A DNA stretch of 10,059 bases from DAOTTI01 sp034437795 (GTDB lineage Bacteria; Chloroflexota; UBA11872; UBA12225), in the NCBI GenBank assembly GCA_034437795.1, contig DAOTTI010000146.1, forward strand, positions 1-10,059, read 5' to 3'. Shown in pieces: positions 1-5,987 of the stretch. Every line of letters starts with the position of its first letter. Positions within the stretch are counted from its first letter, which is position 1. The notes beneath the pieces were generated by a model, which saw nothing but the letters and a program-made list of their open reading frames with translations, did no database searches and was not told where the DNA came from. Both the position numbers and the translations under genes were made by a program.

Positions 1-731
1 CCATCAACTTCCCGCGGCCGGGGATCTTGATCCGCCAGAATGGGGGCAACCAGGTGGATCCCAAGGATAACCGGCGGGCCGTCTTCGACTCGCCCCAGGC
101 GCTGGGCGCCCTGCAGTGGCTCCACGACCGCATGCACAAGGACCGCGCCCTGGCGATGTCCGCGGACATCACGGGGGCGAGCGGCCTGGGCTTCCGCAAC
201 GTCTACAACGCTGTGGCCGCCGGCAAGCTAGGCATGCTCCTGGACGGCTCCTGGATCCTGGCCCGCTGGATCAAGGAGCAGCCGGACCTGGTGGCGGAGT
301 GGGACGTAGCCCAGCTGCCGAAGGGGCCGGTGCAGCGGGACGGCGGGGCCACAGTGGATGGCTGGGCCATCTGGAACGGCACCAAGCACCTGGACATGGC
401 CTGGGAGCTGGTCAAGTTCCTGCAGAGCGACCCCTGGATGGAGATCGCCACGTCGATTGTGGGGCAGCAGCCCCCGCGCAAGAGCTGGCAGGAGCGCTTC
501 ATCGAGCTGACCAAGAAGACCTACCCGCAACTGGCGGACAAGAACCTGCGGGCCTTCATCGAGCCGATCAAAGGCAACTATGCGCGGCCTGAGCAGTTCT
601 TCCTCAAGGACGTGGAGGCCAAGCGCATCTGGGCCGACGCCGTGACCGCCACCTTCACCAGGAACGAGGTGCCGGTGGCGGACGCCTTCAAGCGGGCGGC
701 GCAGCAGATCAACCAACTGCACGGCCTGTAG
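1..731 (+). CDS. ABC transporter extracellular solute-binding protein (family 1, sugar type), C-terminal part
   Basis: The reading frame is open from the left edge (first full codon at base 3) to a TAG at 729-731. About 242 residues are visible, so the signal peptide and N-terminal lobe are missing; the TTG at 27 is internal to the frame and is not taken as the start. The sequence resembles the C-terminal half of family-1 solute-binding proteins that deliver sugars to ABC importers outside the membrane. It has a DGSWILARW segment followed by a DGWAIWNGTKHLDMAWELVKF stretch, typical of the hinge and helix region of the C lobe, and ends in helices with many charged residues (ending QQINQLHGL). 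No permease or ATPase gene follows, so the rest of the importer, if linked, lies to the left. The substrate cannot be read from this fragment. The family call is confident; sugar specificity is inferred. Confidence 0.85.
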   Translation, partial: INFPRPGILIRQNGGNQVDPKDNRRAVFDSPQALGALQWLHDRMHKDRALAMSADITGASGLGFRNVYNAVAAGKLGMLLDGSWILARWIKEQPDLVAEWDVAQLPKGPVQRDGGATVDGWAIWNGTKHLDMAWELVKFLQSDPWMEIATSIVGQQPPRKSWQERFIELTKKTYPQLADKNLRAFIEPIKGNYARPEQFFLKDVEAKRIWADAVTATFTRNEVPVADAFKRAAQQINQLHGL

Positions 732-746
732 GCGTGGTGCCCGCCC

Positions 747-836
747 CAGGGCAACCAGGGCAACGCGTGCCCACTGGGGGACGCTCCACGTTCGCCAGCG
801 GCCGCTTCAGGGCAACCAGGGCAGCGTTCCCACTGG
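747..836 (+). repeat. Imperfect direct repeat of about 30 bp, two copies
   Basis: Copy 1 is 747-777 and copy 2 is 808-836, a period of 61 bp. Each copy begins with a doubled nonamer CAGGGCAAC (the second nonamer of copy 2 reads CAGGGCAGC) and ends in CCCACTGG. Each can fold: in copy 1, CCAGGGCA (755-762) faces TGCCCACTGG (768-777) with a two-base bulge; in copy 2 only the outer CCAG/CTGG and inner GG/CC pair. The repeats start 16 bases after the stop of the solute-binding protein. They could be 3'-end structures of that transcript or part of a dispersed intergenic repeat family; the window does not decide this. Confidence 0.6.
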
Positions 837-867
837 AGCGCGGGGCAGCGCTGGGGCGGTGCGTCCT

Positions 868-913
868 GGCGCGGCCGCATCCCAGCGCGAGGCGCGGGAC
901 GTGCGGCCGCGTC
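868..913 (+). terminator. Strong nested hairpin between the solute-binding protein and the permease
   Basis: Arms CGCGGCCGCA (870-879) and TGCGGCCGCG (902-911) are exact reverse complements, extendable outward by one G-T and one G-C pair. The 22-base interior folds further: TCCC (880-883) pairs with GGGA (896-899), and GCGC (885-888) with GCGC (892-895) around a GAG loop, leaving only A884 and C900-G901 unpaired. The result is an almost continuous stem of about 20 bp. The following bases are TTATCCTT, a weak T-rich tail for so GC-rich a genome. It may terminate the upstream transcript; alternatively it is a leader structure of the permease mRNA. The structure is seen directly; its role is inferred. 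Confidence 0.5.
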
Positions 914-923
914 TTATCCTTGG

Positions 924-945
924 GAATGGAGCATGCTCGCCATTC
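924..945 (+). promoter_or_regulatory. Small inverted repeat just upstream of the permease ribosome-binding site
   Basis: GAATGG (924-929) and CCATTC (940-945) are exact complements around a 10-base loop that itself contains the palindrome AGCATGCT. It ends six bases before the Shine-Dalgarno sequence. It could be an mRNA hairpin near the start site or a short operator. The fit is modest. Confidence 0.3.
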
Positions 946-951
946 TCACGT

Positions 952-957
952 AGGAGG
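952..957 (+). promoter_or_regulatory. Ribosome-binding site of the NCS2 permease
   Basis: AGGAGG lies six bases before ATG 964. It decides the start: the frame is open further upstream, back to 859, but that extension would run through the strong hairpin at 868-913 and lacks a comparable site. Confidence 0.8.
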
Positions 958-963
958 AGCGTG

Positions 964-2388
964 ATGGCTACGGCTGGGGTGGATGCGGCGCGCGCACGCG
1001 CCGACGCAGGACTCTTGGAGCGGTGGTTTCACCTCACCGAACGGGGGACGACGGTCGGGACGGAGGTCCGTGCCGGCGTCACCACGTTCATGGTGATGGC
1101 CTACATCATATTCGTGAATCCGGCCATCCTGGGCTTTTCCGGCATCAGGGACCTGGAGCCGCGGGGCCTGCCGTTCGCGGCGGTCTCGGCGGCCACGGCG
1201 CTCCTGGCGGGTCTCCTGACGATCGCCATGGGGGTGTTCACCAACTACCCGTTCGCCATGGCCGCCGGCCTGGGCCTGAACGCGGTGGCCGCCTTCCAAC
1301 TGCGGGTGCAGAGCAACCTGCCCTGGGAGGCGGTGATGGGGGTCTTTTTCTGGGAAGGGCTGGTGATCACCATCCTGGTGCTGACCGGCCTGCGCGAACT
1401 GATCATTGACGCCGTGCCGATGTCGCTCAAGCGCGCCACCGGGGTGGGCATTGGCCTGTTCATTCTGTTCATCGGGCTCAACCAGGCCGGCTTTATCCGG
1501 CCGGGGCCGTCGCCGGCTGATCCGGTGGCGCTGGCCGACCTGCGCACCTGGCCCTTCGCCGTCGCGGCCTTCGGCCTGGTCCTGACGGCGGTGCTCCACG
1601 CCATGGGCATCCGCGGGTCGCTGCTCATCGGCATCCTGGCGACCACGGTGGTCGCCGTCATCGTCAACTACGCCACCGGCCTGACGGCCTTCACCACCCC
1701 AGGCGTGGCCCGCCTGCCAGCGTCGCTGGTGGCGCTGCCGGACCTCTCGCTGATCGGCCGTTTTGACCCGATTGGCGTCTGGACGCTGTTCCCTGCCGGC
1801 GTCCTGGGAGCGCTGCTGGCCATCTTCTCGGTGATGCTGTCCGACTTCTTCGACACGATGGGGACCGTGATGGGGATCTCGGCCGAGGCGGGCTGGCTGG
1901 ACAAGGAGGGACGCCTGCCCGGCCTGAAACGGATCCTGCTGGTGGACTCGCTCGGCGCGCTCTTCGGCGGCGTCTTCTCCACCAGCTCCAACACGACCTA
2001 CATCGAATCGGCCGCCGGCGTGGCCGAAGGCGGGCGGACCGGCCTGACTTCCGTCGTTACAGGGCTGCTCTTCATCGCCGCCGTCTTTGTCAGCCCGTGG
2101 GCGGGGATCATCCCCAAGGAGGCCACCGCCCCGGCGCTGGTGATCGTGGGCTACCTGATGTTCCTGGTGGCCCGTGAGATCCCCTGGGACGACTTCGAGC
2201 ACGCCCTGCCGGCCCTGCTGACGATGACGCTGATGCCCTTCACGTACAGCATTACCAACGGCATCGGCGTCGGGTTCCTGGCCTACACCCTGATCAAGGT
2301 CTTCCGCGGCAAGGCCTACCAGGTGCACCCCCTGATGTGGATCGTCTCGGCCCTCTTCGCCATCTACTTCGCTTTCGGCATTCGTTAG
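964..2388 (+). CDS. NCS2-family purine permease (AzgA/PbuG type)
   Basis: A 474-residue polytopic inner-membrane protein of the nucleobase:cation symporter-2 family, AzgA branch, whose characterised members take up adenine, guanine or hypoxanthine with protons. Family hallmarks: an N-terminal segment VRAGVTTFMVMAYIIFVNP (35-53), FTNYPFAMAAGLGLNA (92-107), DFFDTMGT (294-301) and TSSNTTYIESAAGVAEGGR (340-358), the two substrate-site regions of this branch. Length matches the family and hydrophobic segments run from about residue 40 to 470. The ATG at 964 is preferred because of AGGAGG six bases upstream; a GTG at 961 is the only close rival. No purine riboswitch is recognisable in the leader, which instead holds the hairpins at 868-945. 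The gene is apparently monocistronic and converges on polX. The exact purine is not determinable from sequence alone. Confidence 0.93.
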   Translation: MATAGVDAARARADAGLLERWFHLTERGTTVGTEVRAGVTTFMVMAYIIFVNPAILGFSGIRDLEPRGLPFAAVSAATALLAGLLTIAMGVFTNYPFAMAAGLGLNAVAAFQLRVQSNLPWEAVMGVFFWEGLVITILVLTGLRELIIDAVPMSLKRATGVGIGLFILFIGLNQAGFIRPGPSPADPVALADLRTWPFAVAAFGLVLTAVLHAMGIRGSLLIGILATTVVAVIVNYATGLTAFTTPGVARLPASLVALPDLSLIGRFDPIGVWTLFPAGVLGALLAIFSVMLSDFFDTMGTVMGISAEAGWLDKEGRLPGLKRILLVDSLGALFGGVFSTSSNTTYIESAAGVAEGGRTGLTSVVTGLLFIAAVFVSPWAGIIPKEATAPALVIVGYLMFLVAREIPWDDFEHALPALLTMTLMPFTYSITNGIGVGFLAYTLIKVFRGKAYQVHPLMWIVSALFAIYFAFGIR

Positions 2389-2433
2389 CCGGCAGTTATC
2401 GTCGGCGGCACCCTCAACCCTGGCCCAGATGAA

Positions 2434-2468
2434 GTAGCGAGTGGCGAGTGGCGAGTAACGAGTGGCGA
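2434..2468 (+). repeat. Degenerate heptanucleotide tandem repeat, five units
   Basis: Five consecutive 7-mers fit GTRRCGA: GTAGCGA, GTGGCGA, GTGGCGA, GTAACGA and GTGGCGA. The tract lies 45 bases after the permease stop in a convergent intergenic region. The tract at 5944-5978 is the same motif on the other strand (GCGAGTA or GCGAGGA when rotated). Function unknown. Confidence 0.8.
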
Positions 2469-2528
2469 GCCCGCCCCCGCGCAGGATGCCCGCCGGCGGC
2501 GGGACGACCATAGGGAGAGGGACTTGAC

Positions 2529-2673
2529 CGGAGCCCTCACCGCCGCCCGCTCCGCGGGCTCTCGCTTGCCCACAGGGAGAGGGAACAGGGCGCCCATGAG
2601 AATGCGCTGCCCTCACCCTGACCCTCCCCCTGTGGGAGACGGAACTCCTCGCTGGCCGTGAATACGCCAGGCT
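2529..2673 (+). repeat. Two tandem units of a CCCTCTCC/GGGAGAGGG hairpin repeat element
   Basis: Unit 1 (about 2529-2586) starts CGGAGCCCTCAC, contains the exact hairpin GCCCGC-TCC-GCGGGC (2545-2559) and ends AGGGAGAGGGAAC. Unit 2 (about 2609-2673) starts GCCCTCAC, has the arm CCCTCCCCCTGTGGG and ends GGAACTCCTCGCTGGCCGTGAA then CCAGGCT. The flanking words CGGAGCCCTCAC, GGGAGAGGGAAC and TGGCCGTGAA recur in the units at 7967-8027 and 8110-8172, all in the same orientation. A further AGGGAGAGGGAC at 2512-2523 looks like a remnant of another unit. This resembles REP or BIME-type intergenic palindromic elements; no family name is assigned. Confidence 0.7.
2568..2636. terminator. Inverted repeat between convergent genes, possible bidirectional terminator
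   Basis: CCCACAGGGAGAGGG (2569-2583) and CCCTCCCCCTGTGGG (2622-2636) pair at 14 of 15 positions around a 38-base loop. The loop contains a second pairing, AGGGC (2587-2591) with GCCCT (2609-2613). It is formed by the two neighbouring hairpin repeat units. Lying between the 3' ends of the permease and polX, it could stop transcription from both sides, but no T-tract follows on either strand. Confidence 0.4.
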
Positions 2674-4414
2674 AGGCCGCGCGGGGACGGCGGCGCCGGC
2701 GGTTCAGGTGCGCCAGCAGGCGAGACAGGGGCAGGGTATTGAGCACGTGGCGGGGCTCGGCCCAGCCACGGCGGGCCGTGGCGACGGAGTAGCGCATGTA
2801 GTCCAGGTGCAGGGCGGAGTGGGCGTCGCTGTCGCAGACCAGCATTACCCCCGCCTCGATGGCGCGGCGCGTCCAGACGTCGTCCAGGTCCAGCCGGTCA
2901 GGCTGGCCATTGACCTCGAGCGCCACCCCTTCTTCCGCGGCGACCTTGAGCACGGCGTCCAGCTCCACCTCATACTCCGGCCGGCGCAGCAGGCGCCGCC
3001 CCGTCGGATGGCTGAGCGCATGGACCAGGGGATGGCGCAAGGCGCGGATGATGCGGTCGGTCATCCGCTGGCGGCTCTGGCTGAAGGCGCTGTGGACGGC
3101 GGCGGTAACGAGGTCGAACTCCGCCAGGACGTCGTCGGGGTAGTCGAGGGTGCCGTCGGTGCGGATGTTCACCTCCGTGCCGTGGAGCACGCGGAAGGGG
3201 GCGTACCGCTCGTTGAGCTCATCCACCAGCCGGCGTTGGCGCCGGACGTCATCAGGGGAGAGGCCGCGGGCAACACCGAGCGACTGCGAGTGATCGGTCA
3301 ACGCCAGGTAGTGGTAGCCCCGCGCGATGGCGCCCTCCACCATACGGTGGGGCGGATCGTGGCCGTCGCTCCAATCGGTGTGGACGTGCAGGTCCCCCTG
3401 GATGTCCTCCAGCGTGACCAGCCTTGGGATGCGATGGCGCTGCGCGGCCTCGATCTCGCCACGGTTCTCACGCAGCTCCGGCGGCATCCAATCCATGTCC
3501 AGAGCGCGGTAGATCTCTTCCTCCGTCTCCCCGGCGATGCGCCGCCCGGAGGCGTCGAACAGCCCGTATTCAGAGAGCTTCCACCGGCGCTCGATGGCGA
3601 TCGAGCGCAGGGCGATGTTGTGCTCCTTAGAGCCGGTGAAGTATTGCAACGCCGCCCCGTACACGTTCGGGGCCATCACGCGCAGATCGATCTGGAGGTG
3701 GTCCTTGGTCAGGATGGAGCAGCGGGTCGGTCCCTTGGCCAGCACCTCCTGCACCACAGGGAGGGTGGTAAAGGCGTCCGCCACGGCCGCGGGCTGCTCC
3801 GACGCGACCAGGACGTCGATGTCGCCAATCGTCTCTTTCATCCGGCGGATGCTGCCGGCCGGGTGCGCCTGCAGTACGGCGGCGTGGCCCTGAAGCAGGC
3901 CCACCACCTCCTCCGCCGCCGGGAGCGCCACACCCAGGAGCATCCGCTTGGTCCGCTGCGCCACCCGCGCCGCCTCGCGGGCGATGCGCTGCTCCAGCTT
4001 CTCGCCAAAGCCGGGGAGGGTGCACAAGCGATGCTCGCGCGCGGCCAGCTGCAGGTCTGCGATGGTCGTGATCCCCAGGCGCTCCGTGAGCAGCTGCGCC
4101 CGCGCCGGTCCGATGCTGGGGACCTCCAGCAGCTCGGCCGCCGCCTCCGGCACCTGGGCCTTGAGCTGCTCGTAGTAGGTGGAGCGGCCGGTGTCCAGGA
4201 ACTCGGCGATCTTGGCGGCGATCGATTCCCCGACGCCGTGGAGCTCCGTCAGGCGCCCCGCGCGGTGCAAGGCCTCCACGTCCTCGCTCGTGGCGGTGAT
4301 GGCCCGCGCCGCCTCCTCGTAGGCGCGGATGCGGAACGGGTTCTCGCCCTTCAGCGCCAGCAGCTTGGCGATGCTTTCCAGCAACGTGGCGACCGCCTCA
4401 TTCTTCCGTGCCAT
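2672..4414 (-). CDS. polX: DNA polymerase/3'-5' exonuclease PolX
   Basis: A 580-residue bacterial family-X polymerase, a gap-filling repair enzyme with a PHP-domain nuclease. The N-terminal 8-kDa-like and helix-hairpin-helix regions show HGVGESIAAKI (59-69), VPSIGPARAQLL (98-109) and LPGFGEKLEQRI (133-144). The palm has GSIRR (187-191), GDIDVLV (197-203, catalytic D198 and D200), QIDLR (241-245, third acid D243) and FTGSKEHN (259-266). The PHP domain (about 340-560) keeps a full metal set: H343, H345, D350, H375, E414, H441, H469, D530 and H532. Both activities therefore look intact. ATG 4414 is preceded by AGGAGG (4428-4423) at 8 bases. The C-terminus is an arginine-rich tail (NRRRRRP), and the stop codon overlaps the end of the hairpin repeat at 2609-2673. 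The gene diverges from the DUF6807 gene across a palindrome-rich 231 bp. Confidence 0.97.
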   Translation of the reverse strand: MARKNEAVATLLESIAKLLALKGENPFRIRAYEEAARAITATSEDVEALHRAGRLTELHGVGESIAAKIAEFLDTGRSTYYEQLKAQVPEAAAELLEVPSIGPARAQLLTERLGITTIADLQLAAREHRLCTLPGFGEKLEQRIAREAARVAQRTKRMLLGVALPAAEEVVGLLQGHAAVLQAHPAGSIRRMKETIGDIDVLVASEQPAAVADAFTTLPVVQEVLAKGPTRCSILTKDHLQIDLRVMAPNVYGAALQYFTGSKEHNIALRSIAIERRWKLSEYGLFDASGRRIAGETEEEIYRALDMDWMPPELRENRGEIEAAQRHRIPRLVTLEDIQGDLHVHTDWSDGHDPPHRMVEGAIARGYHYLALTDHSQSLGVARGLSPDDVRRQRRLVDELNERYAPFRVLHGTEVNIRTDGTLDYPDDVLAEFDLVTAAVHSAFSQSRQRMTDRIIRALRHPLVHALSHPTGRRLLRRPEYEVELDAVLKVAAEEGVALEVNGQPDRLDLDDVWTRRAIEAGVMLVCDSDAHSALHLDYMRYSVATARRGWAEPRHVLNTLPLSRLLAHLNRRRRRPRAA

Positions 4415-4480
4415 AGCTCATGCCTCCTCGCGCCGAAGCCTCCCTGCTCAAGGGTACCCGTTCCGCCTGCCTGGGCGATA

Positions 4481-4502
4481 GCGGTGGCGCCGGCGCCACC
4501 GC
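4481..4502. promoter_or_regulatory. Perfect 22-bp palindrome in the polX/DUF6807 divergent region
   Basis: Left half GCGGTGGCGCC (4481-4491) is followed directly by its exact reverse complement (4492-4502). Additional flanking pairs GCCTG (4465-4469) with CAGGC (4511-4515), and CCTGG (4470-4474) with CCAGG (4502-4506, overlapping the palindrome by one base), extend the symmetry to about 50 bp. It sits 67 bases upstream of polX and 144 bases upstream of the DUF6807 start, where no terminator is expected. A homodimeric regulator could bind it and control one or both genes. The palindrome is seen; the role is inferred. Confidence 0.5.
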
Positions 4503-4556
4503 CAGGGCGACAGGCTACGATGACGCCTGCCGCTTGGCGGCGCCGGCTCCCCTTGT

Positions 4557-4613
4557 GGTCATCTGGCATCATCCGTGCCTTGACGAGCGCGCCGGCCGGC
4601 GCGCCAGATGACC
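4557..4613. promoter_or_regulatory. Nested inverted repeat upstream of the DUF6807 gene
   Basis: GGTCATCTGGC (4557-4567) and GCCAGATGACC (4603-4613) are exact complements 35 bases apart. Between them, overlapping the right arm, is a perfect 18-bp palindrome GCGCGCCGGCCGGCGCGC (4587-4604). It ends 32 bases before the proposed TTG start. It could be an operator pair, a leader hairpin in the DUF6807 mRNA, or a remnant repeat. No clear -35/-10 pair is visible nearby. Confidence 0.45.
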
Positions 4614-4630
4614 GACACACCACACATGAT

Positions 4631-4635
4631 GGGAG
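4631..4635 (+). promoter_or_regulatory. Probable ribosome-binding site for the TTG start of the DUF6807 gene
   Basis: GGGAG lies 10 bases before TTG 4646, somewhat far. The two ATGs just upstream (4626, 4629) are in another frame, so they do not compete. Confidence 0.4.
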
Positions 4636-4645
4636 TGAGACGAGA

Positions 4646-5929
4646 TTGGAACTGACGGTACACGCCGGTGACCTGGAGCGGAGCGCCCCGCTGGTGACGG
4701 CCCGCGTTCCGGCCGATGCGCTCCGTTCGGCCGGCGCGACGGGGGCCCTGGGGGCGGGGCCAATCGGCCAGGAAGCGGAAGGCGGGGCGTGCCTGCTGCG
4801 CCCACTGGATAAGGGTGCGGAAGGCGCCGGCCCCAATGGCTTGATCGTGGCTCAATATGATCCCGCCCGCGAGGCGCTGAGCTTCGTCGTGCCGGGCCTG
4901 CTTCCCGCCGGAAGCCGCCGCCGGTTCGCCGTCGTGGGCGGCGCCGCGGGGGCCGAGGCGCTGCAGCGCGCGCTCTTCCCCGTCTCGCTGGTCCAGAAGC
5001 TGGACCGCGTCATCTTCTGCGTGGCCGGCGAGCCGTTCGCCACCTACAACGTCCTCGGCGCGCGTCGGCCGTACTTCTGGCCGGTGCTGGGGCCGGCCGG
5101 CGCCAGCGTGGTGCGGGGTCAGGGTACGGGGGACCATCCTCACCACACCGGCATGGCCCTCAACTATGGCGGGCACAGCGAAGGCGGCTCGACCAACATC
5201 TGGTCAGACTGGGATGAGCCGCCCTACGGCCCGGGCGGGCGCATGCTGCACCGTGGCTTCCGGCAGGTGCTGGCGGGGCCGGTGTACGGCGAGGTGGTGC
5301 AGGATCTGACGTACGTCAACGCCTACGGCGATCCCATCATCGAAGAGGTGCGCACCATCCGCTGCTGGTGGGCGTCGCCGCAGGCGCGCTATGTTGACTT
5401 CACGTTTGAGGTGCTGCGCGCTCGTGATCGAGGGCCGCAGCCGTTTCTGTTCATGATCCGCCTGCCCAGCTTCTTCGACATCCCCAACACGGGGCGGATC
5501 ACGAACGCGGCCGGCCATCCCGTACCGCCCGTCAGTCGCCAGGACCGCTATTACCGCGCCGCCTGGGTGGACGCCTCAGGGCCAACCGGCGACCCGCCGC
5601 CTCTGCCCCCCGCGGCGCCGCCGGAGACGCTACCCGACGTGCCCGGCGCGCGCCGCCCCAGGCAGGGCCCCGGCCAGGGCCCCTGGAACGGGATCGCCAT
5701 GTTCGACCATCCCGAGAACGACGGCTTCCCCGGCGTCGTCGGCAAGTACGCGGGATCACTTGGCACGGTGCAGTTCACCCAGGCCCACTACCCGCCGGCC
5801 GGCGCCCCGCAGGGGCCCTTCACCTTCCGCCAGCGCGTCTACGTGCACGACGGCGACGCCGAGCAGTCCGGCGTGGCCGCTCGCGCCGCCGACTACGGCC
5901 GGCCCTGCACGGTCGACGTCCAGCCATAG
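4646..5929 (+). CDS. DUF6807 family protein (formerly 'methane oxygenase PmoA' Pfam family)
   Basis: About 427 residues from a TTG start to TAG 5929. The signature region is RRPYFWPVLGPAG (140-152) followed by GDHPHHTGMALNY (162-174) and a tryptophan-rich INIWSDWDEP-like stretch (about 184-192), the conserved core of this beta-rich family. A second conserved block, GIAMFDHPEN (349-358), lies near the C-terminus. Despite the old Pfam name, the family is not the particulate methane monooxygenase and its biochemical role is not established; members often sit near sugar oxidoreductases and isomerases. The frame is open far upstream, antisense to polX, but that part has no family similarity. ELTVHAGDLERS right after TTG 4646 is where family members normally begin, which sets the start. 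A proline-rich insert (about 312-346, PPPLPPAAPP core) interrupts the domain. No signal peptide is seen. Confidence 0.85.
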   Translation: MELTVHAGDLERSAPLVTARVPADALRSAGATGALGAGPIGQEAEGGACLLRPLDKGAEGAGPNGLIVAQYDPAREALSFVVPGLLPAGSRRRFAVVGGAAGAEALQRALFPVSLVQKLDRVIFCVAGEPFATYNVLGARRPYFWPVLGPAGASVVRGQGTGDHPHHTGMALNYGGHSEGGSTNIWSDWDEPPYGPGGRMLHRGFRQVLAGPVYGEVVQDLTYVNAYGDPIIEEVRTIRCWWASPQARYVDFTFEVLRARDRGPQPFLFMIRLPSFFDIPNTGRITNAAGHPVPPVSRQDRYYRAAWVDASGPTGDPPPLPPAAPPETLPDVPGARRPRQGPGQGPWNGIAMFDHPENDGFPGVVGKYAGSLGTVQFTQAHYPPAGAPQGPFTFRQRVYVHDGDAEQSGVAARAADYGRPCTVDVQP

Positions 5930-5943
5930 CCAGCCACACCCCG

Positions 5944-5978
5944 CCTCCCTCGCTCCTCGCTACTCGGCCCTCGCTCCT
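5944..5978. repeat. Degenerate heptanucleotide tandem repeat, five units
   Basis: Units CCTCCCT, CGCTCCT, CGCTACT, CGGCCCT and CGCTCCT on the plus strand. On the minus strand the core reads GCGAGTAGCGAG, the same family as the tract at 2434-2468. It fills most of the 58 bp between the converging DUF6807 and DUF47 genes. Confidence 0.75.
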
Positions 5979-5987
5979 CCGTGCCGG

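Noticed and set aside
732..963. Purine riboswitch upstream of the purine permease
   Set aside because: I could not find the conserved junction and loop sequences of the purine aptamer; the leader is instead explained by repeats and GC-rich hairpins.
946..2616. A 556-codon minus-strand open frame across the permease gene
   Set aside because: Antisense shadow: rich in His, Gln, Gly and Arg with no hydrophobic or domain pattern, while the plus strand encodes a full NCS2 permease.
2708..4645. A very long plus-strand open frame antisense to polX that continues in frame into the DUF6807 gene
   Set aside because: It is the shadow of polX in a GC-rich genome; its translation is low-complexity and resembles no family, while the minus strand encodes a complete PolX with all catalytic residues.
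4583..4648. ATG 4626 or 4629 as the start of the DUF6807 gene
   Set aside because: Both are in a different reading frame from the family-matching sequence; TTG 4646 is the first in-frame start that fits the family N-terminus.
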